From NCBI GenBank assembly GCA_016185145.1, contig JACPOB010000084.1:1-64000 (forward strand): 64,000 bases of DNA, in the 5' to 3' direction. The position numbers and the translations under genes were made by a program. Positions 32,955-40,043 of the stretch are shown one piece after another. Source of the stretch: Rhodospirillales bacterium. GTDB lineage: Bacteria; Pseudomonadota; Alphaproteobacteria; Reyranellales; Reyranellaceae. The notes under the pieces are model-generated. The model saw only the letters and a program-made list of their open reading frames with translations, searched no databases and was not told where the DNA came from. Numbering within the stretch: the first letter of the stretch is position 1; every line of letters begins with the position of its first letter.

Positions 32955-34186
32955 TCGGCAGACGTGGGCTTGTCGCGCAGCCTGCGTGTCGAGAGATGGC
33001 GCCAGGCGGCCACCAGCTTGCGGCCGAGTGCGATGCCCGGGACCTCGACGAAGTTGTAAGAGAGCTGCGCGATCACGAGCGCCGCGGCGATGGTGAGTCC
33101 GCCGACCCCCAGCACCAGCGAGACCTCGTAGTCCTTCATCACCTCGGCCGGCAGGCTGTCATAGAGTGCGCGCACGGCGATCGTCATCAGCCAGAGATGC
33201 CAGAGGTAGAAGGAGTAGGAGAGCCGGCCGTTCCAGCGCAGCAGAGGGGTGTCGAGCGAGCGGAAACGGTCGCTGCCTTCGGAGCGCACGATCACGCTGA
33301 CGATGGCGAAGGCGCCGAAGGCTTCGACCAGGATGATCGCGGGCGTGCGCTCGGCGGCGAAGATGTTGGGCATCATCATCATCAGATAAAGCGCGGCGGC
33401 AGACCGGCGGACGCCGCCGATCAGGCGCTGAGCGAGCTGCGCCAGGACCACGCCATGGCTTTCGACCATCATGCCGAGATAGAAGGCGAACAGGTAGCGT
33501 GACCACAGCTGCTCCCAGTTCAGAAGGGAGAGCACGATCAGGCCGCCCAGCATCAGGAAGTCGAGCCACGGGTTCGACTTGCGGGCAAACGCATGGAACA
33601 GCGGCAGCAGCGGCGCTGCGCAGACCTCGACATAGAGCGACCAGACGACGAGGTTCATCGACCAGGTCGCCATGACCAGGTTGGCGACGACGGAGTGCCA
33701 TTTCATCGGCTTGAAGATGATGCCGTTCAGCCATCCGGCAGTGGCGGCATCCTTCTCGGGTGCACTGTCGGGAAAGGCCGAGAAGTCGATCGGCGGCTGG
33801 TCGACGAGGAACAGCCAGGCGAGGGCCAGGATACCGGCCATCGCGACGATATGGGCGGGGTAGAGGCGCAGCACGCGCCGGATGAGGAAGGAGACATAGT
33901 CGCGGCCTGCCCTCACGCTGCTGCTGTCGAGCGAACGGCCGATGACCACGCCGCTGATCACGAAGAAGATGATCACGGCGGTCTCGCCGTAGATCAGCCC
34001 GGAGACGATCTTCTCGCAGGCATTCTCCAGAGTCGGCTGATCGAGCAGCGTCTTGCCGGTTCCCTCATGGACCAGGAGGTAACCCATGGTGTGCCCCCCG
34101 GCCACCGCAAGCGCCGCGAGACCGCGGACGGATTCGATGCGCGGCAAAAAGCCAGCCCTTAGCGGTCGCGCGACGTCTGAAACCAT
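32951..34186 (-). CDS. Acyltransferase family 3 membrane protein (OafA/YrhL-like)
   Basis: A 411-residue integral membrane protein with about ten spans. The N-terminal family motif IESVRGLAALAVAGGH contains the conserved R and H; later come FFVISGVVIGRSL, RRVLRLYPAHIVA (the conserved R/P pattern), WSLYVEVCAAPLLPLF and LSYSFYLWHLWLM. Such proteins O-acylate surface glycans or lipids using acyl-CoA. The start was set at ATG 34186 (MVSDVARPLRAGFLPRIESVRG). It stands alone between the hydrolase and ydcF-like gene. Acceptor unknown. Confidence 0.92.
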   Translation of the reverse strand: MVSDVARPLRAGFLPRIESVRGLAALAVAGGHTMGYLLVHEGTGKTLLDQPTLENACEKIVSGLIYGETAVIIFFVISGVVIGRSLDSSSVRAGRDYVSFLIRRVLRLYPAHIVAMAGILALAWLFLVDQPPIDFSAFPDSAPEKDAATAGWLNGIIFKPMKWHSVVANLVMATWSMNLVVWSLYVEVCAAPLLPLFHAFARKSNPWLDFLMLGGLIVLSLLNWEQLWSRYLFAFYLGMMVESHGVVLAQLAQRLIGGVRRSAAALYLMMMMPNIFAAERTPAIILVEAFGAFAIVSVIVRSEGSDRFRSLDTPLLRWNGRLSYSFYLWHLWLMTIAVRALYDSLPAEVMKDYEVSLVLGVGGLTIAAALVIAQLSYNFVEVPGIALGRKLVAAWRHLSTRRLRDKPTSAD

Positions 34187-34312
34187 GCGAGCCTGTTGGG
34201 AGTGAAGACAGAGCCGCACTCTTCGACATCGACGAATCGCAGTCGTGTGTCATCGGGGGGGCCGTCGCGGCGGGCGTGAAGGTTTCTCGCGGCTGCGGCA
34301 AAGGGAGCACGC

Positions 34313-34894
34313 GTGACGTCAAACGATCCGCCGAGCGAACAGCAAATCGCCCGCATCAACGCTGAGCACCTGATCACGACGCCGCTCAGGCCCGCCGATC
34401 TCCTGTTCGTGTTCGGCCAGCGGCGCGGTGCGCAACAGATCATCGACGCCGCGGTAGGCCTGTGGCACCGGCGGCTCTTCCGCCACGCCATCGTGAGCGG
34501 CGGTGCCACGCAAGGCGACCCGCGCACCGAATGCAGCGTCATCAAGGGCGGAATGGTCGAAGGCGGCGTGCCGGCCGGGCTGATCCTCGAGGAGCATCGC
34601 GCGAGCAACACCGGCGAGAACGTGATCTTTTCCCTGCCGGTGATCGACGCGGCCCTCGGCCGTCACACCATCAGGAGCGTGATCTGCCTCGGCAAGATCT
34701 GCACGGCGCGGCGCTATCCCATGACCCTGCAGCGCCATTGGCCCGAGGTCGCCAAGATGCTGGTGACGGTCAATCCCTACGACGCGCCGGTCGAGCGCTG
34801 GCACACCGACCCGGTCTTCCGCGAGCGCGTGCTCGCCGAATGGCACAAGATCGCGCCCTACCAGGCGCAGGGCTTCATCGCGGAGTGGCCGTAG
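34313..34894 (+). CDS. YdcF/DUF218-like protein
   Basis: A 193-residue cytoplasmic protein of the DUF218 (ElyC/SanA/YdcF) fold. The Rossmann-like start (LRPADLLFVFGQRRG), the central IVSGGATQ motif and the LILEEHRASNTGENVIFS motif are conserved; no membrane anchor is present, which places it nearer YdcF, reported to bind S-adenosylmethionine, than SanA or ElyC. The GTG start follows AAAGGGAG by 6 bases. The last 20 bases overlap the stop region of the convergent histidine kinase gene. Confidence 0.85.
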   Translation: MTSNDPPSEQQIARINAEHLITTPLRPADLLFVFGQRRGAQQIIDAAVGLWHRRLFRHAIVSGGATQGDPRTECSVIKGGMVEGGVPAGLILEEHRASNTGENVIFSLPVIDAALGRHTIRSVICLGKICTARRYPMTLQRHWPEVAKMLVTVNPYDAPVERWHTDPVFRERVLAEWHKIAPYQAQGFIAEWP

Positions 34895-36776
34895 TCCCAT
34901 CGCGAGGGAGGGCGAGGCCCAGGCGCGCGAACGCTGCTTCGATGTCCGAGCCGTTGAACGGCTTCTCGAGGACCTGCATTGCGCCCAAGCTTGCCAGACG
35001 CTCGCGCGTGCTTCGATCAGCATGGCCGGTCGCGAGAACCACCGGCAGGTCCGGGCGCAGCAGCCGCATCTCCCTGATCAGCGCATCGCCCGGGCGGTCG
35101 GGCAGGCCGAGATCGACGATCGCGCCGGAAATCCGGTTGGCGCTCGCGCGCATCCTGTCTACGGCTTCCGCGGCGCTGCCGGCCTCCTCGACCTGGCAAC
35201 CCAGCTCCTGCAGGGTCTGGACGAGGAACATGCGAATCAGCACTTCATCCTCGACGACGAGGATCCGGACCTCAGCGGCGTTGGACTGCGGCCGGTCCAG
35301 CACCTCGCGGATGCGCGCCGCAAGCGCCTCGAAGGCGAAGGGCTTGACCAGCAGGTCGATACCGCGATCGAGCTTGCCGTCGTGGATCAGTGCCCCGGCC
35401 GCGTAGGCCGTCGTGATCAGCACGGCGAGCGATGGCCGCAACAGGCGCGCCTGTTCGCTCAGCGTCTTGCCGTCGACGCCGCCGGGCAGGCCGAGGTCGG
35501 TGAATATCAGCCGGATGGCGGGTTCGCGCGCCACGATCTCGAGGGCCGAGGCGGCGTCGGCCGCCTCGAAGATCGTGTAGCCAAGTTCGCGCAGGCTGCC
35601 GGCGGTATAGGCGCGGACATCTTCATCGTCCTCGATCACGAGGATGGTCTCGCCATCCTTGCTGCGGGGCGGCACGGTGGTCCGTGTCGGACTGTCGGGC
35701 ACGACGGTCTGCTCGGCACCGGCTCGGGGCAGATAGATCGTGACCGTCGTGCCGCTCCCGGGATGGCTGCGCACGGCGACACCGCCGCCGCTCTGCGTCG
35801 CAAAGCCGTAAACCTGGCTCAGTCCCAGGCCGGTGCCGCGTCCGCCCTTGGTCGTGAAGAACGGTTCGAAGACATGCCGCAGCACGTCGGCTGTCATTCC
35901 GAGGCCCGAATCGATGACGGAAATGGCGACATGGGGACCCGGCTCCAAGTCCAGCGACAGGGCCGTGTCGGAATCGAAGTCGAGGTTTTGCGTCTCGACC
36001 CGCAGCTCACCGCCCGACGGCATCGCATCGCGCGCGTTCACCGCGAGATTGAGGATCGCCGCTTCGAGTTCGGTGGGATCGATGTCGACCAGCCAAAGCT
36101 CGGGCGACGGCAGGGTGAGCACGCGAATGCCCTCACCCAGCGTGCGTTGAAGCAGGTCGGTCATTCCCGACATCAGGCCGTTGACGTCGATGATACGGGG
36201 CTCGAGCGGTTTGCGGCGGGCGAACGCCAGCAGCCGGTGGGTCAGCCCGGCGGCGCGTCGCGCGCCGCGTGCAGCATTCTCGAGGGCACTCGAGACGGCC
36301 GGTTGATCGACGAGCAACTTGCGCTGCGCGCTCTCGAGGTTGCCCAGCACGACAGTCAGGAGGTTATTGAAGTCGTGGGCGATGCCGGCGGTGAGGCGGC
36401 CGACGGCCTCCATCTTTGCGGCATGGCTCAGCCGCTCCTCGATGGCCTTTCGCGCCGAGATGTCGCGCAGGCTTGCCAGCCTGGCCGGCCGATGACCCCA
36501 TACCGTCTCCACCACGCGGACCTCGGCTTCCAGTTGGCGGCCGCCCGGCTGGTGGATGGCGATCTCCGCCGTCTCGCCGGCGGTGACCGGCACTCCGATC
36601 GGCGTGCCGACCAGCGAGCGGTGCGGCCGGCCGAAGATGTCCGCTGCCGCGGGATTGGCGAACAACACGACGCCTTCCTCGTCGACGACCAGGATGCCAT
36701 CGGCGTTCTTTTCGACCAGGAAGCGGATCTCTGTCTGGTCGAGGCTGTTGCCGGCACTGCCGCCCGCCATGGTCAT
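34875..36776 (-). CDS. PAS hybrid histidine kinase with two receiver domains
   Basis: A 633-residue soluble kinase. PAS at about 15-110 (FLVEKNADGILVVDEEGVVLFANPAAADIFGR), HisKA with phospho-acceptor H134 (GIAHDFNNLL), a HATPase domain with N-box NLAVNARDAMPSGG and G-boxes GLGMTADVL and GGRGTGLGLSQVYG, then two receiver domains with acceptor Asp in FTDLGLPGG and IVDLGLPDRPG. No membrane spans or HTH. It starts 11 bases after kaiC, so it is the last gene of a kaiB-kaiC-kinase operon and a plausible output or partner of the Kai proteins. The output regulator may be the nearby LuxR protein or a protein outside the window. Confidence 0.94.
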   Translation of the reverse strand: MTMAGGSAGNSLDQTEIRFLVEKNADGILVVDEEGVVLFANPAAADIFGRPHRSLVGTPIGVPVTAGETAEIAIHQPGGRQLEAEVRVVETVWGHRPARLASLRDISARKAIEERLSHAAKMEAVGRLTAGIAHDFNNLLTVVLGNLESAQRKLLVDQPAVSSALENAARGARRAAGLTHRLLAFARRKPLEPRIIDVNGLMSGMTDLLQRTLGEGIRVLTLPSPELWLVDIDPTELEAAILNLAVNARDAMPSGGELRVETQNLDFDSDTALSLDLEPGPHVAISVIDSGLGMTADVLRHVFEPFFTTKGGRGTGLGLSQVYGFATQSGGGVAVRSHPGSGTTVTIYLPRAGAEQTVVPDSPTRTTVPPRSKDGETILVIEDDEDVRAYTAGSLRELGYTIFEAADAASALEIVAREPAIRLIFTDLGLPGGVDGKTLSEQARLLRPSLAVLITTAYAAGALIHDGKLDRGIDLLVKPFAFEALAARIREVLDRPQSNAAEVRILVVEDEVLIRMFLVQTLQELGCQVEEAGSAAEAVDRMRASANRISGAIVDLGLPDRPGDALIREMRLLRPDLPVVLATGHADRSTRERLASLGAMQVLEKPFNGSDIEAAFARLGLALPRDGTTATPR

Positions 36777-36787
36777 CGTGACTCTCG

Positions 36788-38272
36788 TCAGGTGTAGTCG
36801 GTGCCGCCGCCGGCAAACACGTTAGGCGCATCCTTGAACGACGCGCCGAGGTGCATGCCGTTGCCGTCGATCGAGAACCGTCGGATCTCCTTGGCATGCT
36901 CGCTGCCGCGCATCTTCAGGACGATCAGTCCGCGATGCATGGTGTCCTGCTCCTGGATGTAGCGCAGCAGGATGATGGAGTCGGTGAGCGTCGAGATATG
37001 CTGCTCGCTGGCACTTTCACCGCCGATCAGCGATTTGCTGGTCGCGGTACAGAGGCCGGCGATCTCTCGCTTCTTGATGAACGACGTCAGGCTGATCAGG
37101 AACTCGCGGAAGCCCGTGTCGGGCGCTATGCGTTCGAGCGCCGAAAGACTGTCGACGGCGATCCGGTTGGGTTGGAACTCGTCGACCAGATTCTGGATCA
37201 TGAGCAGATGGTCGGGCAGGCTTTGTGCCTCGGGATAGAGGCAGATGACCTTGAGCTTGCCCTCCGCCTCCATCGTCGCGAAGTCGACGCCCCAGCCGCT
37301 GGCGTTGCGGAAGAGCTGGCCTTTGCTCTCCTCATAGCCGAACAGGATGGCCTTCTCGCCCGCTGCCACGCCGCCGGCCAGGAAGTTGGTCACCAGCAGC
37401 GTCTTGCCGGTGCCGGTGGCGCCGCTCACCAGGGTGACGCTGTCGCGGAAGAAGCCGCCGCCACACATCTCGTCGATCGCCGGATTGCCGCTGGTGACGC
37501 GCACCATGCTGGACTGCTGCTCAAGCCTGAGCGAGGACAGCGGCACTGCGACGACGCCCTGGCTCGCCAGCAGGGTGAACGGCGCCTCGCCCTCGGCGTG
37601 ATGGCTGCCGCGCATCTTCAGCACCTCGATGGTCCGCCGCCGCTTCTCGCGATGCAGCACGTTGCGCAGGATGACGACGTTGTCGGCGACGAACTCCTCC
37701 AGCCTGTGCCGGGTGATCTCGCCATATTCGTTGTTGCGCTCGGCGGTCATCAGCACGGTGAGGCCCGACTGCTTGAGGGCGTTGCTGATATGGAACAGTT
37801 CGCGACGCAGGATCTTTGGGTCGGCGATGAAGTGATCGAAAAGCTGCGTGAGCGAATCGAGGACGACGCGCCTTGCCTTGATGGTCCTGACCGAGTGCTG
37901 GATGCGCGCCAGCAGGCCGGCGAGGTCGAAGTCGCCGATCACCAGCTCGTCGTTGGCTGGCGGGCTGGCATCGACGAAGGCGAGCCGGCCATCGCGGCGC
38001 CAGCCGGCCAGGTCCCAGCCGAAGCCACGCATGTTGGCCTCGATGTCGCGCGGCGGTTCCTCGAAGGTCACCAGCACGCCGTTCTCGCCGTACATCGTGA
38101 TGCCATGCGCCAGGAATTGCGTGGCAAACACCGTCTTGCCGCTGCCCGGCGTGCCGCCGACCACGGTGGTGCGGGCCCGCGGCAGCCCGCCCATCACAAG
38201 CTCGTCGAAGGCGTTGACGCCGGTCTTGACCCTTTCGAGGATGTCGGCGCTTTCGATGTCCTGTGGGCTCAT
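36788..38272 (-). CDS. kaiC: KaiC-family dual ATPase
   Basis: A 494-residue double RecA-like ATPase. CI has Walker A GGTPGSGKT (39-47) and catalytic-type E71-E72 (FEEPP); CII has Walker A GATGTGKT (284-291) and E314-E315 (GYEESKGQL). The C-terminal SEQHISTLTDSIILLRYI keeps the adjacent Ser-Thr pair (about S427-T428) that is autophosphorylated in cyanobacterial KaiC. The long A-loop tail that binds KaiA is short and different (GASFKDAPNVFAGGGTDYT), and no kaiA is present. The ATG overlaps the kaiB stop (ATGA). Likely a KaiA-independent timer or stress-response switch, as proposed for other non-cyanobacterial KaiBC. Confidence 0.96.
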   Translation of the reverse strand: MSPQDIESADILERVKTGVNAFDELVMGGLPRARTTVVGGTPGSGKTVFATQFLAHGITMYGENGVLVTFEEPPRDIEANMRGFGWDLAGWRRDGRLAFVDASPPANDELVIGDFDLAGLLARIQHSVRTIKARRVVLDSLTQLFDHFIADPKILRRELFHISNALKQSGLTVLMTAERNNEYGEITRHRLEEFVADNVVILRNVLHREKRRRTIEVLKMRGSHHAEGEAPFTLLASQGVVAVPLSSLRLEQQSSMVRVTSGNPAIDEMCGGGFFRDSVTLVSGATGTGKTLLVTNFLAGGVAAGEKAILFGYEESKGQLFRNASGWGVDFATMEAEGKLKVICLYPEAQSLPDHLLMIQNLVDEFQPNRIAVDSLSALERIAPDTGFREFLISLTSFIKKREIAGLCTATSKSLIGGESASEQHISTLTDSIILLRYIQEQDTMHRGLIVLKMRGSEHAKEIRRFSIDGNGMHLGASFKDAPNVFAGGGTDYT

Positions 38273-38538
38273 GCTTCACCGTCGGAGTTGAGGCCGAGAA
38301 ATTCGAGCACGCGTCTGGTATCGCTGAGATCGCCGACGATCCGTCGCGGGCGGACCGAATTCTCGTACGACAGCGTCGGCGTGGCGAGGACGCCGGCCTG
38401 CTCGGCGAGGTCGGGTCGCACCAGCACGTCGATGATCTCCACCGTCGGCGCCGCGGCGAGGTGCTTGCGCAAATGCATGACGTTCTGCTCGGCGCGGCGC
38501 GAGCTCGGAGAGTTGCCGGCGATGTAGAGGCGGAGCAC
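38269..38538 (-). CDS. kaiB: KaiB-family thioredoxin-like protein
   Basis: An 89-residue KaiB: RLYIAGNSPSSRRAEQNVMHLRKHL, IIDVLVRPDLAEQAGVLATPTLSYEN and RRIVGDLSDTRRVLEFLGL follow the family closely, including the ATPTL segment after which the fold switch takes place in cyanobacterial KaiB. It starts with GTG 38538 and lacks a clear ribosome binding site. Coupled to kaiC by a 4-base overlap and so first in the operon. A 7-bp inverted repeat lies 46 bases upstream. Confidence 0.95.
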   Translation of the reverse strand: MLRLYIAGNSPSSRRAEQNVMHLRKHLAAAPTVEIIDVLVRPDLAEQAGVLATPTLSYENSVRPRRIVGDLSDTRRVLEFLGLNSDGEA

Positions 38539-38583
38539 GCGGCATCGAACGCTGCGGCGCCGGCACCCGCAAGAGAGAGAAAA

Positions 38584-38601
38584 CTACTAGCCGACTAGTA
38601 G
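38584..38601. promoter_or_regulatory. Inverted repeat upstream of kaiB
   Basis: CTACTAG-CCGA-CTAGTAG, a perfect 7-bp inverted repeat 46 bases before the kaiB start. It could be an operator for the kai operon (the neighbouring LuxR-type protein is one candidate) or a leader hairpin. Confidence 0.4.
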
Positions 38602-38676
38602 CGCGTCACAGTGATCATGACTGTTTGGTCGAAGCGAATGACAGCCTTGCCGGCATCGATGGTCGTTCCCGATCGA

Positions 38677-38706
38677 TTTTTTGGCGCTCTGCGGTCCGCC
38701 AAAAAA
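38677..38706. repeat. T6GGCG palindrome, module B
   Basis: TTTTTTGGCG, spacer CTCTGCGGTC, CGCCAAAAAA. It is 29/30 identical to 17825-17854, with one loop change (A to G). After it, CCGTAATAGATTCGCTCAAAG still resembles the sequence following the copy A palindrome. Confidence 0.85.
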
Positions 38707-38785
38707 GAACCGTAATAGATTCGCTCAAAGGCTCCCGACGGCACGAAAAAGCCCATGAAACCGAAAGCGGCCGAGACCATAGTTA

Positions 38786-38814
38786 TTGACAGCCTTTGAT
38801 ACTTGGGTTATATA
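38786..38814 (+). promoter_or_regulatory. Sigma-70-type promoter of module B
   Basis: TTGACA (38786-38791), a 17-base spacer and TATATA (38809-38814) followed by AA. This is nearly a perfect consensus promoter. Predicted start near 38821, right at a GC hairpin. It points away from kaiB. Confidence 0.7.
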
Positions 38815-38820
38815 AATCTC

Positions 38821-39090
38821 GCCGCTGCGCCTTCGGGCGGCGTCGCTCTATGCATCGTTCATCCGACTATCATGGCGTGCGGCAGAGACCGCGCGGGCCC
38901 ATCCGGCTGCCCCGGTCGGATGGGCGCGCCCGGACCCTGAGGAAGGGGGCCAGCCGCCGTCCCGTCCTGAAAACCAGTAGCGATAATAGCGGGAACAGCG
39001 GGAATTCGACGATGGCTCAATCAATGGGGGGGCGGTCTCTCAAGACCCACAAGACCGTCGGGCGGGGAAGACGGGAATGCCGGATCCCTG
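38821..39090 (+). ncRNA. Candidate small RNA, module B
   Basis: The predicted transcript begins with a hairpin (CGCCGC 38820-38825 with GCGGCG 38837-38842; inner CGCC-TTCG-GGCG). The 22-base motif identical to module A lies at 38845-38866. A strong second hairpin GCCCATCCG/CGGATGGGC (38897-38925) takes the place of the smaller one in module A. GAAAACCA (38969-38976), GGAATTCG (39001-39008) and AATGCCGGA (39076-39084) follow; the first two are 24 bases apart here and 23 in module A. The 3' end is undefined, with no T-run terminator seen. Confidence 0.42.
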
Positions 39091-39195
39091 CACCGCTGCC
39101 GGCGGTGCAGGCACCGCCGCTTGCGGCGTTTGCCGGGCGGAGTCGCCCCCGATCCGGTCTGCCGTTCAGCCGGTCGAAACCGCTGTGCAGAGCCG

Positions 39196-39936
39196 CTAGT
39201 AGGGAGGCGTGCCGCCGCTGTCGTGCCCGTTGCCGCCGCGGCCGTTGCTGCCATGCCCATTGCCCCGGTGGCCATTGCCCCGGTGGCCGCTGCCACGGAG
39301 TCGTCCCATCGGTTGGAGATCGTCGCGGCAGGTGATACCGCGCTCGCGCGCCCAGATGACCGCGGCGGTCCGGCGGTTGACGCCGATCTTGCGGTACAGC
39401 GCGGCTATGTGATTGCGCACCGTATTTTCCGACAGGCTGAGCAGCCTGGCCATCTGCACGTCGCTGTGCCCCTCACAGATCAGGCCCAGCACCTCGCGCT
39501 CCCGCGCGCTCAAGGAGTCGAGCTGCACCGTGCCACTGTGCGTGTTGTCCCTGGGCTTTGCCTGACCGACCGCCTTCAGCTTCTCGACGATCGTGCGCGT
39601 GAACCATGACGTGCTGTCTGCCACGGCGCCTTCGATCGCGGCGATCAGATCCGCGCCCGGACGCGCCTCCGCTGCCTGGATCACGCCTACGGCGAGGCGC
39701 TCGCCATCGACGGTCAGCTCGACTGGCGAGAGGAAGCAATCGATAGCCTCGTGATCCGTCTTGGTCAGCGGCAGGTCGAGATGCTGCAGCTCTCCGTTCA
39801 CCCGCCGCCGTGTCGTCTCGTCCATCCAGACGATCGCGCCTGTCTCGTCGACCAGGACCAGGCCGTTCCGGAACGCCGCAGCGATGCGTTCCAGGCGCCT
39901 CTTGTCGCGTGCTTGCTCGTCGACTGGCTGGTCCAT
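39196..39936 (-). CDS. PAS-like/LuxR-type transcriptional regulator with GNGH-rich tail
   Basis: A 246-residue regulator. The N-terminal part (about 12-110) resembles a PAS sensor (IAAAFRNGLVLVDETGAIVWMDETTRRRVNGEL). The C-terminal LuxR/GerE HTH is clear (LSAREREVLGLICEGHSDVQMARLLSLSENTVRNHIAALYRKIGV). After the HTH comes an unusual tail of about 36 residues with repeated GNGH/GHRG units, rich in Gly, His, Asn and Arg. No receiver domain. It is transcribed in the same direction as kaiBC but upstream, separated by the non-coding module; a role in the Kai pathway is only a suggestion from position. Confidence 0.88.
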   Translation of the reverse strand: MDQPVDEQARDKRRLERIAAAFRNGLVLVDETGAIVWMDETTRRRVNGELQHLDLPLTKTDHEAIDCFLSPVELTVDGERLAVGVIQAAEARPGADLIAAIEGAVADSTSWFTRTIVEKLKAVGQAKPRDNTHSGTVQLDSLSAREREVLGLICEGHSDVQMARLLSLSENTVRNHIAALYRKIGVNRRTAAVIWARERGITCRDDLQPMGRLRGSGHRGNGHRGNGHGSNGRGGNGHDSGGTPPY

Positions 39937-40043
39937 GACCGCTCTAACGGGCCGAGGGAGTGCTTGGTTCCTCGCTACCAGAGACTTGGTGACGGAGTAC
40001 TACCCAGACCGCCCCGAAAATGCCGGCTTGTCGAATAGCAAGA

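Larger units (their letters stand above)
38539..39195. other. Spacer holding conserved non-coding module B
   Basis: A 657-base gap between kaiB and the convergent end of the luxR-type gene. It holds the kaiB promoter region, the T6GGCG palindrome, a strong promoter on the + strand and the shared RNA-like motifs. Open frames at 38595-38780 (-), 38796-39335 (+) and 39077-39199 (+) were judged not to be genes. Confidence 0.7.

Noticed and set aside
38595..38780. 61-codon minus-strand frame with hydrophobic N-terminus upstream of kaiB
   Set aside because: It runs through the T6GGCG palindrome, lacks a ribosome binding site and has no equivalent in module A, where the same palindrome is out of frame.
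38796..39335. 179-codon + strand frame after the module B promoter
   Set aside because: Arg/Ser/Pro-rich, crosses two strong hairpins and runs into the antisense of the LuxR-type gene; no ribosome binding site at its start.
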